Source: Fen-999 sp041480065
GTDB lineage: Bacteria > Pseudomonadota > Gammaproteobacteria > Burkholderiales > Rhodocyclaceae
Reading direction: 5' to 3'
Length of the DNA stretch: 64,000 bases
NCBI GenBank assembly: GCA_041480065.1
Contig: JBGOZF010000017.1
Location: 7,197-71,196, forward strand
The translations under genes and the position numbers were made by a program. Shown one piece after another: positions 19,122-28,366 of this stretch (its first letter is position 1; each line of letters starts with the position of its first letter). Under the pieces are notes generated by a model. That model was not told the DNA's origin. It ran no database searches and saw nothing but the letters and a program-made list of their open reading frames with translations.

Positions 19122-19151
19122 TTGTGGAAACATACGAAAGTCGGATATTTT
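19122..19151 (+). promoter_or_regulatory. Possible ppsR promoter
   Basis: TTGTGG (19122-19127), an 18-base spacer and TATTTT (19146-19151) lie 30 bases before the ppsR start. The reverse strand of the same interval holds a TAAAAT that could serve ppsA. Both matches are moderate. Confidence 0.35.
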
Positions 19152-19180
19152 AGCGATTTTGCTGCACTGCACACAGGGAA

Positions 19181-19996
19181 ATGCGCACCGTATTCTTCAT
19201 TTCGGACGGAACCGGCATCACTGCCGAGACGGTCGGCCACAGCCTTCTTTCGCAATTCGAGGGCATTGCCTACCGGCAGGAGCGCATCCCCTTCATCGAT
19301 ACGATGGACAAGACCCGCGAATGCCGGCGGCGCATCGACGCGGCAAAGGTACGGGATGGCGTCAGACCGGTGGTAATCACGACGCTGGTCGATCCCGTGA
19401 TCTCTGCGGTCATTCGCGAGGCGGAGGCCCTGCACCTGGATTTCATCGCCACCTTCATCTCGCCGCTGGAGGCCGAACTCGGCATCAAGTCCTCGCGCGC
19501 CATCGGCCGCGGACACAGCGGGGCCACGAGCAAGGACTACGCGACGCGGATCGACGCCATCAACTTCACCATGGCTCATGACGATGGCGTATCGAACGAA
19601 GATCTCGACAAGTCGGACGTAATCCTGATCGGGGTCTCACGATGCGGCAAGACGCCCACCAGCCTTTACCTCGCGCTCCAGTTCGGCATCAAGGCCGCCA
19701 ACTACCCCCTGATTCCCGAGGATTTCGAGCGCAACCAGCTACCCGGCGCGCTCACCAAGAATCGCCAGAAACTCTTCGGCCTCACGATTGGTGCAGAACG
19801 GCTGGCGCAGATCCGCCAGGAACGACGACCGGACAGCAAGTACGCGTCACGCGACAACTGCCGCTGGGAAATCGAGCAGGCCGAGAAACTGATGCGCCGC
19901 GAAGGCGTCCGCTGGCTCAGCACAACCACCAAGTCGATCGAGGAAATCGCCGCCACCTTGATGGAAAGCATCAAGCTGGAACGTCACAGCTACTGA
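19181..19996 (+). CDS. ppsR: PEP synthase regulatory protein (bifunctional kinase/pyrophosphorylase)
   Basis: Inactivates PEP synthase by ADP-dependent phosphorylation of a Thr next to the catalytic His and reactivates it by Pi-dependent dephosphorylation. The 271 residues are normal for the family (former DUF299). Visible features are the N-terminal MRTVFFISDGTGITAETVGH and the P-loop-like GVSRCGKTPTS at 151-161. The start follows AGGGAA closely. It is transcribed divergently from its target ppsA and its end overlaps the convergent binding-protein gene by 7 bases. Confidence 0.97.
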   Translation: MRTVFFISDGTGITAETVGHSLLSQFEGIAYRQERIPFIDTMDKTRECRRRIDAAKVRDGVRPVVITTLVDPVISAVIREAEALHLDFIATFISPLEAELGIKSSRAIGRGHSGATSKDYATRIDAINFTMAHDDGVSNEDLDKSDVILIGVSRCGKTPTSLYLALQFGIKAANYPLIPEDFERNQLPGALTKNRQKLFGLTIGAERLAQIRQERRPDSKYASRDNCRWEIEQAEKLMRREGVRWLSTTTKSIEEIAATLMESIKLERHSY

Positions 19997-20913
19997 TCGT
20001 AAGCGCGCAGGCGCTCCTGAAGCTCGCTCGCCGGCGGCAAGGACAAGCCGAGAGAATGTGCCACCGCGCCGTTCACGCCCACCGTGTAGTGGCGCGGCGA
20101 CTGGACGTTCGCTACCGATCGCCCATCGAGCAACTGCTGCAAGGTCTCGATGACCTGAGTGCTGATCTGCGGCACCGTCGAATAGAGTGCAAGCGTACAG
20201 CCCGCTTGCAGGTACGACTCGGAATAGCCGACCACCGGAATTCCGGCCCGGTAGGTGGTCAGCAACAGTGGCTGGACGGTGTTCCGGTTATGCGCCATCG
20301 GATCGGGTAGCGCCAGCAGGACATTGATGCGCGGTAGCAACTTCTCGAGCGCCGGTATCACATCCTCCGACGACGACAGCGTTTCGCTTGCCAGCGTGTG
20401 GCGTCTGTCCTGGAGCTTCCGCTCAAGCGCACGCACGGATTTCTGAGCCACCGGTCCCACCAGAACACCGACCTGTTGACGATTCGGAAATGCCGTCAGG
20501 ATCAGGCTTCCCCAGCGTTCGCCCGGCTGATCCAGCACGATGACGCTCGACCGCTCGGGCGGGAACGGTGCAGCGTCGTCAAGTGCTGCGCGAGAGACAA
20601 GAGCGCCCACAAGCGGTCTCCCAGCCGCCAGCCTGGCAGCGACAGTCAGCGCCCGGGCGCCGAGACTCACGACGGCCTGCTCGCCCTCGCGACGAGTGAC
20701 TGCCGTCGGATGGTCGGCAACTGCCACGATCTCGGTGGAGGTCCAGCCTGATCGCGTTATCTCGCGACCAAGCAGTTCTGCCGTCTGGCGCGCGACGGGA
20801 GTGTCGTCCCGCACCACGAGGATTCGTGTCTCCGCTACTGCGGCGGGCAGCCAGCCGAGCAGCCAGGCAACCCACATCACTCGGACTATCAGCCGGGGCG
20901 CCGCAAACGTCAT
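19990..20913 (-). CDS. Periplasmic ABC-type substrate-binding protein
   Basis: A 307-residue protein with a signal peptide (about 1-27, cleavage near AAVA-ET). The two-lobed ABC substrate-binding fold resembles the ABC_sub_bind family: ILVVRDDTPVARQTAELL at the first strand, VISLGARAL-like and VGVLVGPVAQ segments, and the C-terminal segment YRAGIPVVGYSESYLQAGC. No permease or ATPase is nearby. It lies 33 bases downstream of the TonB-dependent receptor, suggesting the pair handles one ligand in series or that it acts as a sensor; ligand unknown. No ribosome site is obvious at the ATG at 20913; a second Met at residue 13 is possible. Confidence 0.75.
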   Translation of the reverse strand: MTFAAPRLIVRVMWVAWLLGWLPAAVAETRILVVRDDTPVARQTAELLGREITRSGWTSTEIVAVADHPTAVTRREGEQAVVSLGARALTVAARLAAGRPLVGALVSRAALDDAAPFPPERSSVIVLDQPGERWGSLILTAFPNRQQVGVLVGPVAQKSVRALERKLQDRRHTLASETLSSSEDVIPALEKLLPRINVLLALPDPMAHNRNTVQPLLLTTYRAGIPVVGYSESYLQAGCTLALYSTVPQISTQVIETLQQLLDGRSVANVQSPRHYTVGVNGAVAHSLGLSLPPASELQERLRAYDQ

Positions 20914-20946
20914 GGGAACAAGTAGTTCATTGCACCAACAGGAGCT

Positions 20947-22995
20947 TCAGAACGAGTACTGGAATTTCAGCCAAGAGATCCTCTTGTTGCGAAACTCCAG
21001 TTGAAAATCAGGGTGGTTGTTGTTGAGAACGTTTTGAGTCGTCCAGGACAACTCTCCCGTCTGTCGGCCCCAACGGAAACGCTTGCCGAGTCGGATATCG
21101 ATCCGCTCGTAGGCCGGCAGCGGCTCTCCACCACCGAGCCATTGCATCTCGCCTACCCGGTAGTAGCCAAGGCTCACGGAGGTATCCCACGGCAGTTGTT
21201 GGCTGAACAGCGCGCTTGCGGTATGCAAGGGAGCTGAAGCGCTATAGCTGGCGTCGATGTCCGACGATTTGATCACCGTGCGGGCTGCCGCCACCATCAG
21301 GTCGGCGCCTTGCCAAGGCGTCCAACGAAGGCTACCTTCGACGCCGCGCTCAGTCGCGATATCCATGTTCCTGAAGTCAAACGTGGTGCTTTCCGCATAG
21401 GGATTGTTCGCGCGCTGCACAAGCAGCACCAAACTCGGATACTCGATCCGATGGACGTAAATGAGATCTCTCACCTGATCGTTGAACCAACGCACCTCGC
21501 CGGAGAGACGTAAGGAAGGCCAATTGCCAAGGTAAGCCAACTCGCGCGACAGTATCTTTTCGTCCCTGAGCCCACCGCTGCTCAAGTAGGCCTGCACAAG
21601 GGTCGGTTGCAAAGCGGCGACTCTCCAGGACGGGGGCAACATGGGCGCGATGCCAACCAGCAACGCATGAAGAGAAGTCGGAACCGCGTAGCTTTCGTCC
21701 GCGAACTCTTCGTAGGGAGTCGGCATGCGGCGCGCTTTGCTGATCCCGATCCGGATCGATTGCCCTTCGGCGAGAAACGCCGTTGCCGAAATCCGCGGCG
21801 AAATGGAACCACCGCTGAGCGACGAGTGCTCGTAGGTGGCCCCGGCATGCAGCAGCAGTTGTTTCCACGGCCGCCACTCGCTGCTTGCGAACACATTCTC
21901 GAGTTGGTTGGTCAACCAGTCGGAACGATCGAAAACGGTCGCCGACCGGACGGCGTCCTGGCGCAACTGACCACCCCAGACCAGGCGCCACTGCTCCGAC
22001 CCGCCGAACGATTGCTGAAACGCCAGTTCGTCCCGCCGTAGATCGTTGTCGAAGTTCACGCTGTACGGAAAGCTCTTCGTGCCCAGCCCCAGTGCACTGA
22101 GGTCGAGTTCATAGATGCCGCCATAGCGCTCGCGCTCTTGACGTTGCGAGTGATGAAACTGCAGCCAGAACTCGTCGGCGCCTGTTGCCTTGGTCCAACA
22201 CAACTGAACGGCATCCTGGATGAAGTAGCGAGGCCGCTCGATCGAGTAGTACTCGGTCCCAACGCCGTTGCTATGCAGGAACGTGCCCGCGAGTTCGTTC
22301 GCGGCATCAAGCCGATGGCGACCGCGGAAGTTGAAGTGCTCGACGCGGCTGCTGTCCGGCTGGCCGTCGAATCCCCGGTCGCTGCGTTGTCCAGCTGAGA
22401 GGCGGTAGCTCCAGTTTTCTGCGCCCGCCGCATATCGAGCACTCCAGTCGTTGACACCGTTGGTGCCGGAAGTTATTGCTATGTCGGACGGATCGCCGAC
22501 CGCCGGTTCCCGGGTGATGATGTTGACCATGCCGACGAAGGCATTGGCCCCGAAGCTGGCACCATTCGGGCCGCGCACGATCTCGATGCGTTCAATATCT
22601 TCGATCGCGATCGGCAGGTCATACCATTCGACTCCTCCATACAACGGGCTGTACACGGACACACCGTCGATCATCACCTGTAGGCGCCTGGCGTAGGTAT
22701 CGGCAAGGCCATGGTAAGTGACTGCCGGCGAATGCCCATTGCGGTAAGTGATCAGGAATCCAGGAACCAGGCGGAATAACTCCGCGATCTGTCGCGCCCC
22801 CGAGTTGCGGATCATCTCGCGATCGATCACCGTCACCGCGGCGGGCGCTTCCTGCGCCGGCTGAACCAGGCGCGACGCCGAAAGGACGACGGGAAATTCC
22901 GCGAAGTAATGTCCGGATGAATCGGAATCCTCGTCCGCGACAGCGAGCGTCGAAATCGACGCCATCATCACGAAGATGCTCAATAACCTAGTCAT
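20947..22995 (-). CDS. TonB-dependent outer-membrane receptor
   Basis: A 682-residue receptor from the ATG at 22995, preferred because GGGGGG precedes it and it overlaps the upstream stop (ATGA). The signal peptide ends near LAVA-DE. The plug domain at about 38-155 carries AAVTVIDREMIRNSGARQIA, RLQVMIDGVSVYSPLYGGVE and IERIEIVRGPNGASFGANAF. The rest is a 22-strand-type barrel ending in Phe (WLKFQYSF), as expected for BAM-dependent insertion. The ligand is unknown; the short plug and length resemble BtuB/CirA-type receptors. It is coupled to the RNA methyltransferase upstream and the binding protein downstream, and appears inserted next to ppsR. Confidence 0.92.
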   Translation of the reverse strand: MTRLLSIFVMMASISTLAVADEDSDSSGHYFAEFPVVLSASRLVQPAQEAPAAVTVIDREMIRNSGARQIAELFRLVPGFLITYRNGHSPAVTYHGLADTYARRLQVMIDGVSVYSPLYGGVEWYDLPIAIEDIERIEIVRGPNGASFGANAFVGMVNIITREPAVGDPSDIAITSGTNGVNDWSARYAAGAENWSYRLSAGQRSDRGFDGQPDSSRVEHFNFRGRHRLDAANELAGTFLHSNGVGTEYYSIERPRYFIQDAVQLCWTKATGADEFWLQFHHSQRQERERYGGIYELDLSALGLGTKSFPYSVNFDNDLRRDELAFQQSFGGSEQWRLVWGGQLRQDAVRSATVFDRSDWLTNQLENVFASSEWRPWKQLLLHAGATYEHSSLSGGSISPRISATAFLAEGQSIRIGISKARRMPTPYEEFADESYAVPTSLHALLVGIAPMLPPSWRVAALQPTLVQAYLSSGGLRDEKILSRELAYLGNWPSLRLSGEVRWFNDQVRDLIYVHRIEYPSLVLLVQRANNPYAESTTFDFRNMDIATERGVEGSLRWTPWQGADLMVAAARTVIKSSDIDASYSASAPLHTASALFSQQLPWDTSVSLGYYRVGEMQWLGGGEPLPAYERIDIRLGKRFRWGRQTGELSWTTQNVLNNNHPDFQLEFRNKRISWLKFQYSF

Positions 22996-23792
22996 GTCCC
23001 CCCCCGCTTCACCCACTGCTGGCGCAGGCCTTCGAACAGGCAGACGGCTGCCGCCGCACCGACATTCAGCGATTCGCTCCCGCCAGCCATCGGGATGGTC
23101 GCTCGCTTCCCGGCCAGTGCCACCAGAGACGGCGACACACCGGCACCTTCGTTGCCGAAGATCCAGGCAACGTCTTCAGACAGGTCAAGTTCGTACAACG
23201 GCGTTCCGTCTCGCGCGACCGCGGCGACGCTCGCCGCGCCATAAGCCTTGGTCAGGATTTCCAGATCCGCCTGCTCGCGAATGCGCAAGCCGAAATGGGC
23301 GCCCTGCGCAGCCCGCAGGACTCTCGGCGTCCAGGCTCCGGCGCAGCCGGAACCGAGCGCGATGTCAGGAACCCCGGCCGCCGCCGCTGTGCGCAGGATG
23401 GTGCCGACATTGCCGGCATCCTGGATCGCGTCGAGCAGCACGCAGGGTCCATCTGGCATGGTTGTCGGCGCCGCTGGGACCGGGATGACCGCCAGAAGTC
23501 CGACCGGAGTCGCGACCCCGCTCAGTTCGCGAAACAGGCTGTCGCGTAGGGTCAGGATCTCCACCGCGGAGACGGTCGAAAGCAGGTGGCCGATCTCCGC
23601 GTTGGCCACGCCCGACTCGCTGACGACGAGCAACTCGGGAGCGCCTACCCGGTGGATATAACTTTCGACCAGATGAGGACCGTCAAGCAGGGTCCTGCCC
23701 CGCCGGCGCAGTTCGCGCGCGTCAACCGCCAAGGCACGCAGCGCCTTGATGGTTGGGTTGTCCCTTGATGTGATGACCTTGGTTGTCGCCAA
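22992..23792 (-). CDS. TrmH/SpoU-family RNA 2'-O-methyltransferase
   Basis: A 266-residue SPOUT methyltransferase. The N-terminal substrate-binding domain begins VITSRDNPTIKALRAL and contains RRRGRTLLDGPHLVESY. The trefoil-knot SAM domain shows CVLLDAIQDAGNVGTILRTA, WIFGNEGAGVS and IPMAGGSESLNVGAAAAV, the three SpoU motifs. The target is rRNA or tRNA and cannot be fixed from sequence; N-terminally it resembles YsgA/TsnR-like members more than RlmB. The start is TTG at 23792. It follows rnhB by 79 bases and its stop overlaps the TonB receptor start. Confidence 0.9.
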   Translation of the reverse strand: MATTKVITSRDNPTIKALRALAVDARELRRRGRTLLDGPHLVESYIHRVGAPELLVVSESGVANAEIGHLLSTVSAVEILTLRDSLFRELSGVATPVGLLAVIPVPAAPTTMPDGPCVLLDAIQDAGNVGTILRTAAAAGVPDIALGSGCAGAWTPRVLRAAQGAHFGLRIREQADLEILTKAYGAASVAAVARDGTPLYELDLSEDVAWIFGNEGAGVSPSLVALAGKRATIPMAGGSESLNVGAAAAVCLFEGLRQQWVKRGGT

Positions 23793-23871
23793 TGTGCTCT
23801 TCTTGCTGCCCGGCTCCCGTAAAGCACATTATGAGGGCATGGTCGGCCCCGCGGTAGAGGAAACCAGCCTG

Positions 23872-24435
23872 CTAGGGCTTTGCCAGAAGTTCCCGTATGG
23901 GGGAAAAACTACGCCGGTGAAAAGGGGCGGGACCGTGCACAGACAAGGCGGCCAGATGGGCGGCAGTACCGTAACCCTTGTGGCGGTCCAGGCCGTATTC
24001 GGGATAGGTCACGTGCAGGAGCCGCATTTCGGCATCACGAGCTGTTTTGGCCAGGATCGAAGCCGCCGATATGGCCGGCACGGTGGCATCGCCGCGAATG
24101 ATCGCTTGTACCGGGAAGCGCAGATCCGGGCACCGGTTGCCGTCCACCAGAACTTCATCCGGCTGCACGCCTAATCCATCGACCGCCCGCGCCATGGCGA
24201 GCATGGTCGCCTGCAGGATATTCAGGCGATCGATTTCTTCGACCGTGGCCGCGGCAATCGCCCAAGCCATCGCCTTTTCGCGGATTTCCAGCGCCAGGCG
24301 CTCTCGCTTGCGCTCCGACAGTTTCTTGGAATCCGCCAGACCGAAAATCGGCCGGCCCGGGTCCAGGATCACTGCCGCCGCGAACACCGCACCGGCCAGA
24401 GGTCCCCTGCCCGCCTCGTCGACACCGCAGATCAT
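23872..24435 (-). CDS. rnhB: Ribonuclease HII
   Basis: Cleaves RNA in RNA-DNA hybrids and excises misincorporated ribonucleotides. The 187 residues contain the catalytic acidic pair Asp6-Glu7 (GVDEAGRGPLAG), the motif LADSKKLSERKRE, and a later Asp region around AISAASILAKTARD and GYDRHKGYGT-like (YGLDRHKGYGT). Its ATG overlaps the lpxB stop (ATGA), as in many proteobacteria where rnhB follows lpxB. Confidence 0.97.
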   Translation of the reverse strand: MICGVDEAGRGPLAGAVFAAAVILDPGRPIFGLADSKKLSERKRERLALEIREKAMAWAIAAATVEEIDRLNILQATMLAMARAVDGLGVQPDEVLVDGNRCPDLRFPVQAIIRGDATVPAISAASILAKTARDAEMRLLHVTYPEYGLDRHKGYGTAAHLAALSVHGPAPFHRRSFSPIRELLAKP

Positions 24436-25580
24436 GAACGCATATCCAGGTAGGGCAATATGGCTGCGGCTGCCTTTTCCGCCGTGCCCTGGCGCAGTTC
24501 GCGATGCAGCGACGCGAACACGCGCTCGATCGTGGCGCGAATCGGCGTGTCAAGAACAAGGTTCGTCATTGCCTGTGCGAGGTTGTCGGCGCTGGCATCG
24601 TCCTGAAGAAATTCCGGGACCACAAATCGTCCCGCCAGTATGTTAGGCAAGCCAACCCAAGGCTGGTAGCGCATGCGGCGCATCAACCACCAGGACCACG
24701 GTGACATCCGATAGGCGATCACCATGGGCGCTCTGAGCAGGGCTGCTTCGAGCGTCGCCGTACCGCTGGCGACCAGTGCGGCGTCGCAGGCGGCCAGAGC
24801 GTCCTGGGCGTGGCCGAACAACAGTTTGAACGGAAGATCCTGTGCGCCGCACTTCCAAACCGCGTCTTCGAACAGACCACGGGTCTCCCGTGAGGCCAGC
24901 GGCACCAGAAATACGCACTGCGGAAAGCGCGAATGCAGATTCCTGGCGGTTTGAACGAACACTTCCGCCATGAACTGGAGTTCCGACTGGCGACTACCGG
25001 GCAGAAGCGCAAACAGCGGCCCGGCCTCGGACACATTCAGGCGTTCCCTGGCGCCTTCCCGATCCTGCTGCAATGGAATCATGTCCGCCAATGGGTGACC
25101 AACGTAACTGACGGGGATCCCTTGCTCCCGGTAGATTTCCGGTTCGAACGGAAACAGCGCCAGCATGTGCGTGATCGCCTTGCGAATCTTCCCGACGCGG
25201 CCGCCGCGCCAGGCCCAGATCGACGGGCTGACGTAATGGATGGCGGGAATGCCTTCCGTCTTCAGCCGCCCTTCGAGCCAAAGATTGAAGTCGGGAGCAT
25301 CGACGCCGATGAAGACATCGGGGCGCTCCTGAAGCAGGCGCGCCAGCAGCCGGCGGCGGATACCGGTGATTTCGCGATAATGTCGCAGCACCTCGGCGTA
25401 GCCGCGCACGGCGAGTTTCTCCGCCGGCCACCAAGCGTCGAAACCGGCTGCCTGCATTTTGGGCCCACCGATACCGACAAATTCCACATCGGGCAGGTGG
25501 CGGCGGATCGCCGCGATCAGATGCGCAGCCAGAAGGTCGCCGGAGGCTTCGCCGGCCACCATGGCAACGCGGGTGGCCAT
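24432..25580 (-). CDS. lpxB: Lipid-A-disaccharide synthase
   Basis: A family 19 glycosyltransferase joining UDP-diacylglucosamine and lipid X to form the lipid A disaccharide at the inner face of the inner membrane. The 382 residues fit the family. Visible motifs are MVAGEASGDLLAAHLI near the N-terminus, FVGIGGPKMQAAGFD, IHYVSPSIWAWRGGRVGKI and YVGHPLADM, with LLPGSRQSE in the nucleotide-binding half. It starts immediately after lpxA and is coupled by overlap to rnhB. Confidence 0.98.
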   Translation of the reverse strand: MATRVAMVAGEASGDLLAAHLIAAIRRHLPDVEFVGIGGPKMQAAGFDAWWPAEKLAVRGYAEVLRHYREITGIRRRLLARLLQERPDVFIGVDAPDFNLWLEGRLKTEGIPAIHYVSPSIWAWRGGRVGKIRKAITHMLALFPFEPEIYREQGIPVSYVGHPLADMIPLQQDREGARERLNVSEAGPLFALLPGSRQSELQFMAEVFVQTARNLHSRFPQCVFLVPLASRETRGLFEDAVWKCGAQDLPFKLLFGHAQDALAACDAALVASGTATLEAALLRAPMVIAYRMSPWSWWLMRRMRYQPWVGLPNILAGRFVVPEFLQDDASADNLAQAMTNLVLDTPIRATIERVFASLHRELRQGTAEKAAAAILPYLDMRS

Positions 25581-26354
25581 TCAGCGAATGATCCCGCGCC
25601 CGGGATCGGCCAGGAAGTCGCCAAGCAGCTTCAGTTCCGGCACCGTGGCTGTTTCCTCCGCGATCGCCGCTTTCGCCTCGTCCAGTTTCAGACCCGACTT
25701 GTAGAGCATCTTGTAAGCGCGCTTGACGGCGGCAACGGCTTCGGTCGAGAAGCCACGGCGCTTGAGTCCTTCGCTATTGATACCGTGCGGCTCGGCCGCA
25801 TTGCCGGACGCCGTGACGTAAGGCGGCAAGTCCTGAAGCAGGATCGTGCCCATGGCCGTCATGCTGTGAGCTCCGATCCGAACGAATTGGTGTACCACGG
25901 TGAAGCCACCAAGGATGGCCCAGTCGCCGACTTGAACGTGGCCGGCAAGCTGAGCATTGTTGGCGAAGATGGTATTGCTGCCGACCTGACAATCATGGGC
26001 CAGGTGAACATAAGCCATGATCCAGTTGTCATTGCCGACGCGGGTGACCCCGACGTCCTGCGCGGTGCCGCAGTTGAAGGTGCAGAACTCGCGGATCGTG
26101 TTGCGGTCGCCGATCTCCAGGCGCGTGGGCTCACCGCGGTATTTCTTGTCCTGCGGCATTTCGCCGATCGACGAGAACTGGAAAATGCGATTTTCCCCGC
26201 CGATGCGGGTATGGCCACCGATCACCACATGCGGGCCGATCCGGCTGTCGTCGCCGATCTCCACATGTTCGCCGATCAGCGTGTAGGCGCCGACTTCGAC
26301 GTTGGCGCCGATCTTCGCGCTGGGGTGAACGATTGCGGTCGGGTGTATGCTCAT
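25581..26354 (-). CDS. lpxA: UDP-N-acetylglucosamine acyltransferase
   Basis: First enzyme of lipid A synthesis, transferring a 3-hydroxyacyl chain from ACP to UDP-GlcNAc. From the ATG at 26354, which overlaps the fabZ stop as ATGA, the protein has 257 residues. The N-terminal two-thirds is a left-handed beta helix of hexapeptide repeats; the catalytic His is in YVHLAHDC (His120 by comparison with E. coli His125), and the C-terminus is helical. An upstream ATG adds only seven residues and ignores the overlap. Confidence 0.98.
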   Translation of the reverse strand: MSIHPTAIVHPSAKIGANVEVGAYTLIGEHVEIGDDSRIGPHVVIGGHTRIGGENRIFQFSSIGEMPQDKKYRGEPTRLEIGDRNTIREFCTFNCGTAQDVGVTRVGNDNWIMAYVHLAHDCQVGSNTIFANNAQLAGHVQVGDWAILGGFTVVHQFVRIGAHSMTAMGTILLQDLPPYVTASGNAAEPHGINSEGLKRRGFSTEAVAAVKRAYKMLYKSGLKLDEAKAAIAEETATVPELKLLGDFLADPGRGIIR

Positions 26355-26803
26355 TCGACCGGCCGGACGGTGCACATGAGTTCGGCTTCGGCGGCCACCT
26401 GGCCATCCACCTTCGCCTTGGCACCGAACTTCCAGATGCCACGTTTGTTGGCGAGAATCGAAACCTCAAGAATCAACTGGTCGCCCGGGCTGACAGGCCG
26501 CTTGAAGCGGGCATCGTCGATGCCGACGAAGTAATACACCGACTTGTCGTCGGGTTTGTCGCCATTGGTCTTGAAGGACAGGATCGCCGCCGTCTGGGCC
26601 AGCGCCTCGATAATCAGAACCCCGGGCATCACCGGGTGATGCGGGTAGTGCCCGGGGAAGAACGGCTCATTCACGGTGACGTTCTTCAAGGCCCTGATGC
26701 GCTCGCCCGGCACCACTTCGAGCACGCGGTCGACCAGCAGGATGGGATAGCGGTGCGGCAGGTATTGCAGGATTTCGTGAATGTCCATTGCGGCGGTGCT
26801 CAT
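26351..26803 (-). CDS. fabZ: 3-hydroxyacyl-[acyl-carrier-protein] dehydratase FabZ
   Basis: Dehydrates 3-hydroxyacyl-ACP in fatty acid elongation, competing with LpxA/LpxD for the same precursors, which explains its place between them. The 150-residue hot-dog-fold protein has LPHRYPILLVDRVLEV, and catalytic His52 (FFPGHYPHHPVMPG) and Glu66 (EALAQ). The ATG at 26803 overlaps the lpxD stop; a second Met at residue 6 is possible. Confidence 0.98.
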   Translation of the reverse strand: MSTAAMDIHEILQYLPHRYPILLVDRVLEVVPGERIRALKNVTVNEPFFPGHYPHHPVMPGVLIIEALAQTAAILSFKTNGDKPDDKSVYYFVGIDDARFKRPVSPGDQLILEVSILANKRGIWKFGAKAKVDGQVAAEAELMCTVRPVE

Positions 26804-27828
26804 GACTTCTTCTCCAGTTCGGCGAGGCGCGTCTCAAGGGCGCGTATTTTATCGGCCATGGCGTCGAGATGGCGCAGCCGGGCGAAATTCTTCAGCCAAT
26901 CCCCGTGTTCGAGGAACGGCACGGTTCCCGTATAGGTACCGGGCCGCGCGATCGACTTCGCCACCAGCGTGCCGGCGGAGATGTCGACATCGTCGGCGAT
27001 GGTCAAGTGGCCAAGGATGACCGCAGCGCCGCCAACGGTGCAGCGGCGGCCGATCCGGGCACTGCCGGCAATACCGACGCAGCCGGCCATGGCGGTGTGG
27101 GCGCCGATGCGGACGTTGTGCGCCACCTGAATCTGGTTGTCCAGCTTGACGCCATCCTCGATCACCGTATCGTCGATGGCACCGCGATCGATCGTCGTGT
27201 TGGCGCCGATCTCGACGTCGTCACCGATGATGACGCGGCCGCTCTGCGGGATCTTGACCCATGAGCCATCGACCTCGCGCGCAAATCCGAAACCGTCGGA
27301 ACCGATCACTGCACCGGAATGAACGATGGCACGCGCCCCAATACGGCAACCGGAATAGACCGTTACGTTGGCATTGAGCCAGGAATCGGAGCCGATCTCG
27401 CAGTTCCCGCCTATGCTGCAATTGGCCTCGATGACGACGCCCTCTCCGACTACCGTGCCCGGGCCGATCCAAACATTCGCACCGATGCTGGCGCTGGCCG
27501 GAATGGCAGTTTCAACTACTGCCGACGGGTGTCTCCCCTCTGCCGGTCGCGGCTTCGGATGCAGCCACTGGGCCAGGCGGGCAAAGTAGAGGTAGGGCTG
27601 TGGCGTGACGATCCGGGCAACAGAGCAGTCCGCCGCCGCCTCCGGCGAAACGATTACCGCCGCAGCGCGCGTCGTTCCAAGTTGGGCACGGTACTTGGTA
27701 TTAGCGAGGAAGCTGATCTGCTGGGGCCCCGCTTCGTCAAGCGGGGCAATGCCGGTGACCAGTAGCGACCCGTCACCGGCAAGATCGCCGCCGAAGCGAG
27801 CGACGATCTCATCAAGCCGAACGGGCAC
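26800..27828 (-). CDS. lpxD: UDP-3-O-(3-hydroxyacyl)glucosamine N-acyltransferase
   Basis: Third committed step of lipid A synthesis, N-acylating the monoacylated UDP-glucosamine. The 342 residues comprise an N-terminal uridine-binding domain (about 1-100), a long hexapeptide-repeat beta helix (about 105-290) and a C-terminal helix. The catalytic His is in IQVAHNVRIGAHTAMAGC. The start is GTG at 27828, only 3 bases after the skp stop. Confidence 0.97.
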   Translation of the reverse strand: MPVRLDEIVARFGGDLAGDGSLLVTGIAPLDEAGPQQISFLANTKYRAQLGTTRAAAVIVSPEAAADCSVARIVTPQPYLYFARLAQWLHPKPRPAEGRHPSAVVETAIPASASIGANVWIGPGTVVGEGVVIEANCSIGGNCEIGSDSWLNANVTVYSGCRIGARAIVHSGAVIGSDGFGFAREVDGSWVKIPQSGRVIIGDDVEIGANTTIDRGAIDDTVIEDGVKLDNQIQVAHNVRIGAHTAMAGCVGIAGSARIGRRCTVGGAAVILGHLTIADDVDISAGTLVAKSIARPGTYTGTVPFLEHGDWLKNFARLRHLDAMADKIRALETRLAELEKKS

Positions 27829-27831
27829 GGC

Positions 27832-28344
27832 TTACTTTGAAGCTTCCTTGCTTTCGGCCAGCGCCTTGATCACCTTCTCGGTGACGTCGATGCGCGGGCT
27901 GACGTAGACAGCCTCCTGAAGGATCAGGTCGTACTTCTCGGCCTCTGCGATCTGCTTGATCACCTTGTTGACCCTGTCATAGATAGCGGCCATTTCCTCG
28001 TTCTGACGCAGATTCAGATCTTCCCGGAACTCGCGCTGCTTGCGCTGGAAGTCCCGGTTGAGATCGCCGAACTCGCGTTCCTTGTTGTGGCGATCGGTTT
28101 CGGCCATGGTGACGCCGTTCTTCTCCAGGCTTTCCTGGAGGGTCTGAAGCTGTTTGGCCATCTTCTGCAACTCCTGGTCGCGCTCCTCGAATTCCTTCTC
28201 GAGTTTCTTCTTCGCCTTGGCAGCCTGCGGCGATTCGTTGATGACGCGCTGGCCGTTAACAAAACCGATCCTCATCTCCGCCTGGGCAGAGAAAGCAGTC
28301 AGGGCAAGAAAACCCGCCAGCAGCGGTGCGATCAATCGTTTCAA
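27832..28344 (-). CDS. skp: OmpH/Skp-family periplasmic chaperone
   Basis: A 170-residue chaperone that escorts unfolded outer-membrane proteins to BamA. I place the start at TTG 28344 because AGGAG lies 7 bases upstream and the frame from there gives a clean signal peptide (KRLIAPLLAGFLALTAFSAQA, cleaved before EMRIG). The ATG at 28440 lies inside bamA and adds an implausible Arg-rich extension. The mature part has the strand MRIGFVNGQRVINESP, long charged coiled-coil arms at about 50-120 and the closing strand YDLILQEAVYVSPRIDVT. Neighbours bamA and lpxD are typical. Confidence 0.95.
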   Translation of the reverse strand: MKRLIAPLLAGFLALTAFSAQAEMRIGFVNGQRVINESPQAAKAKKKLEKEFEERDQELQKMAKQLQTLQESLEKNGVTMAETDRHNKEREFGDLNRDFQRKQREFREDLNLRQNEEMAAIYDRVNKVIKQIAEAEKYDLILQEAVYVSPRIDVTEKVIKALAESKEASK

Positions 28345-28366
28345 GATGCTTCTCCTAGAAAAATCG

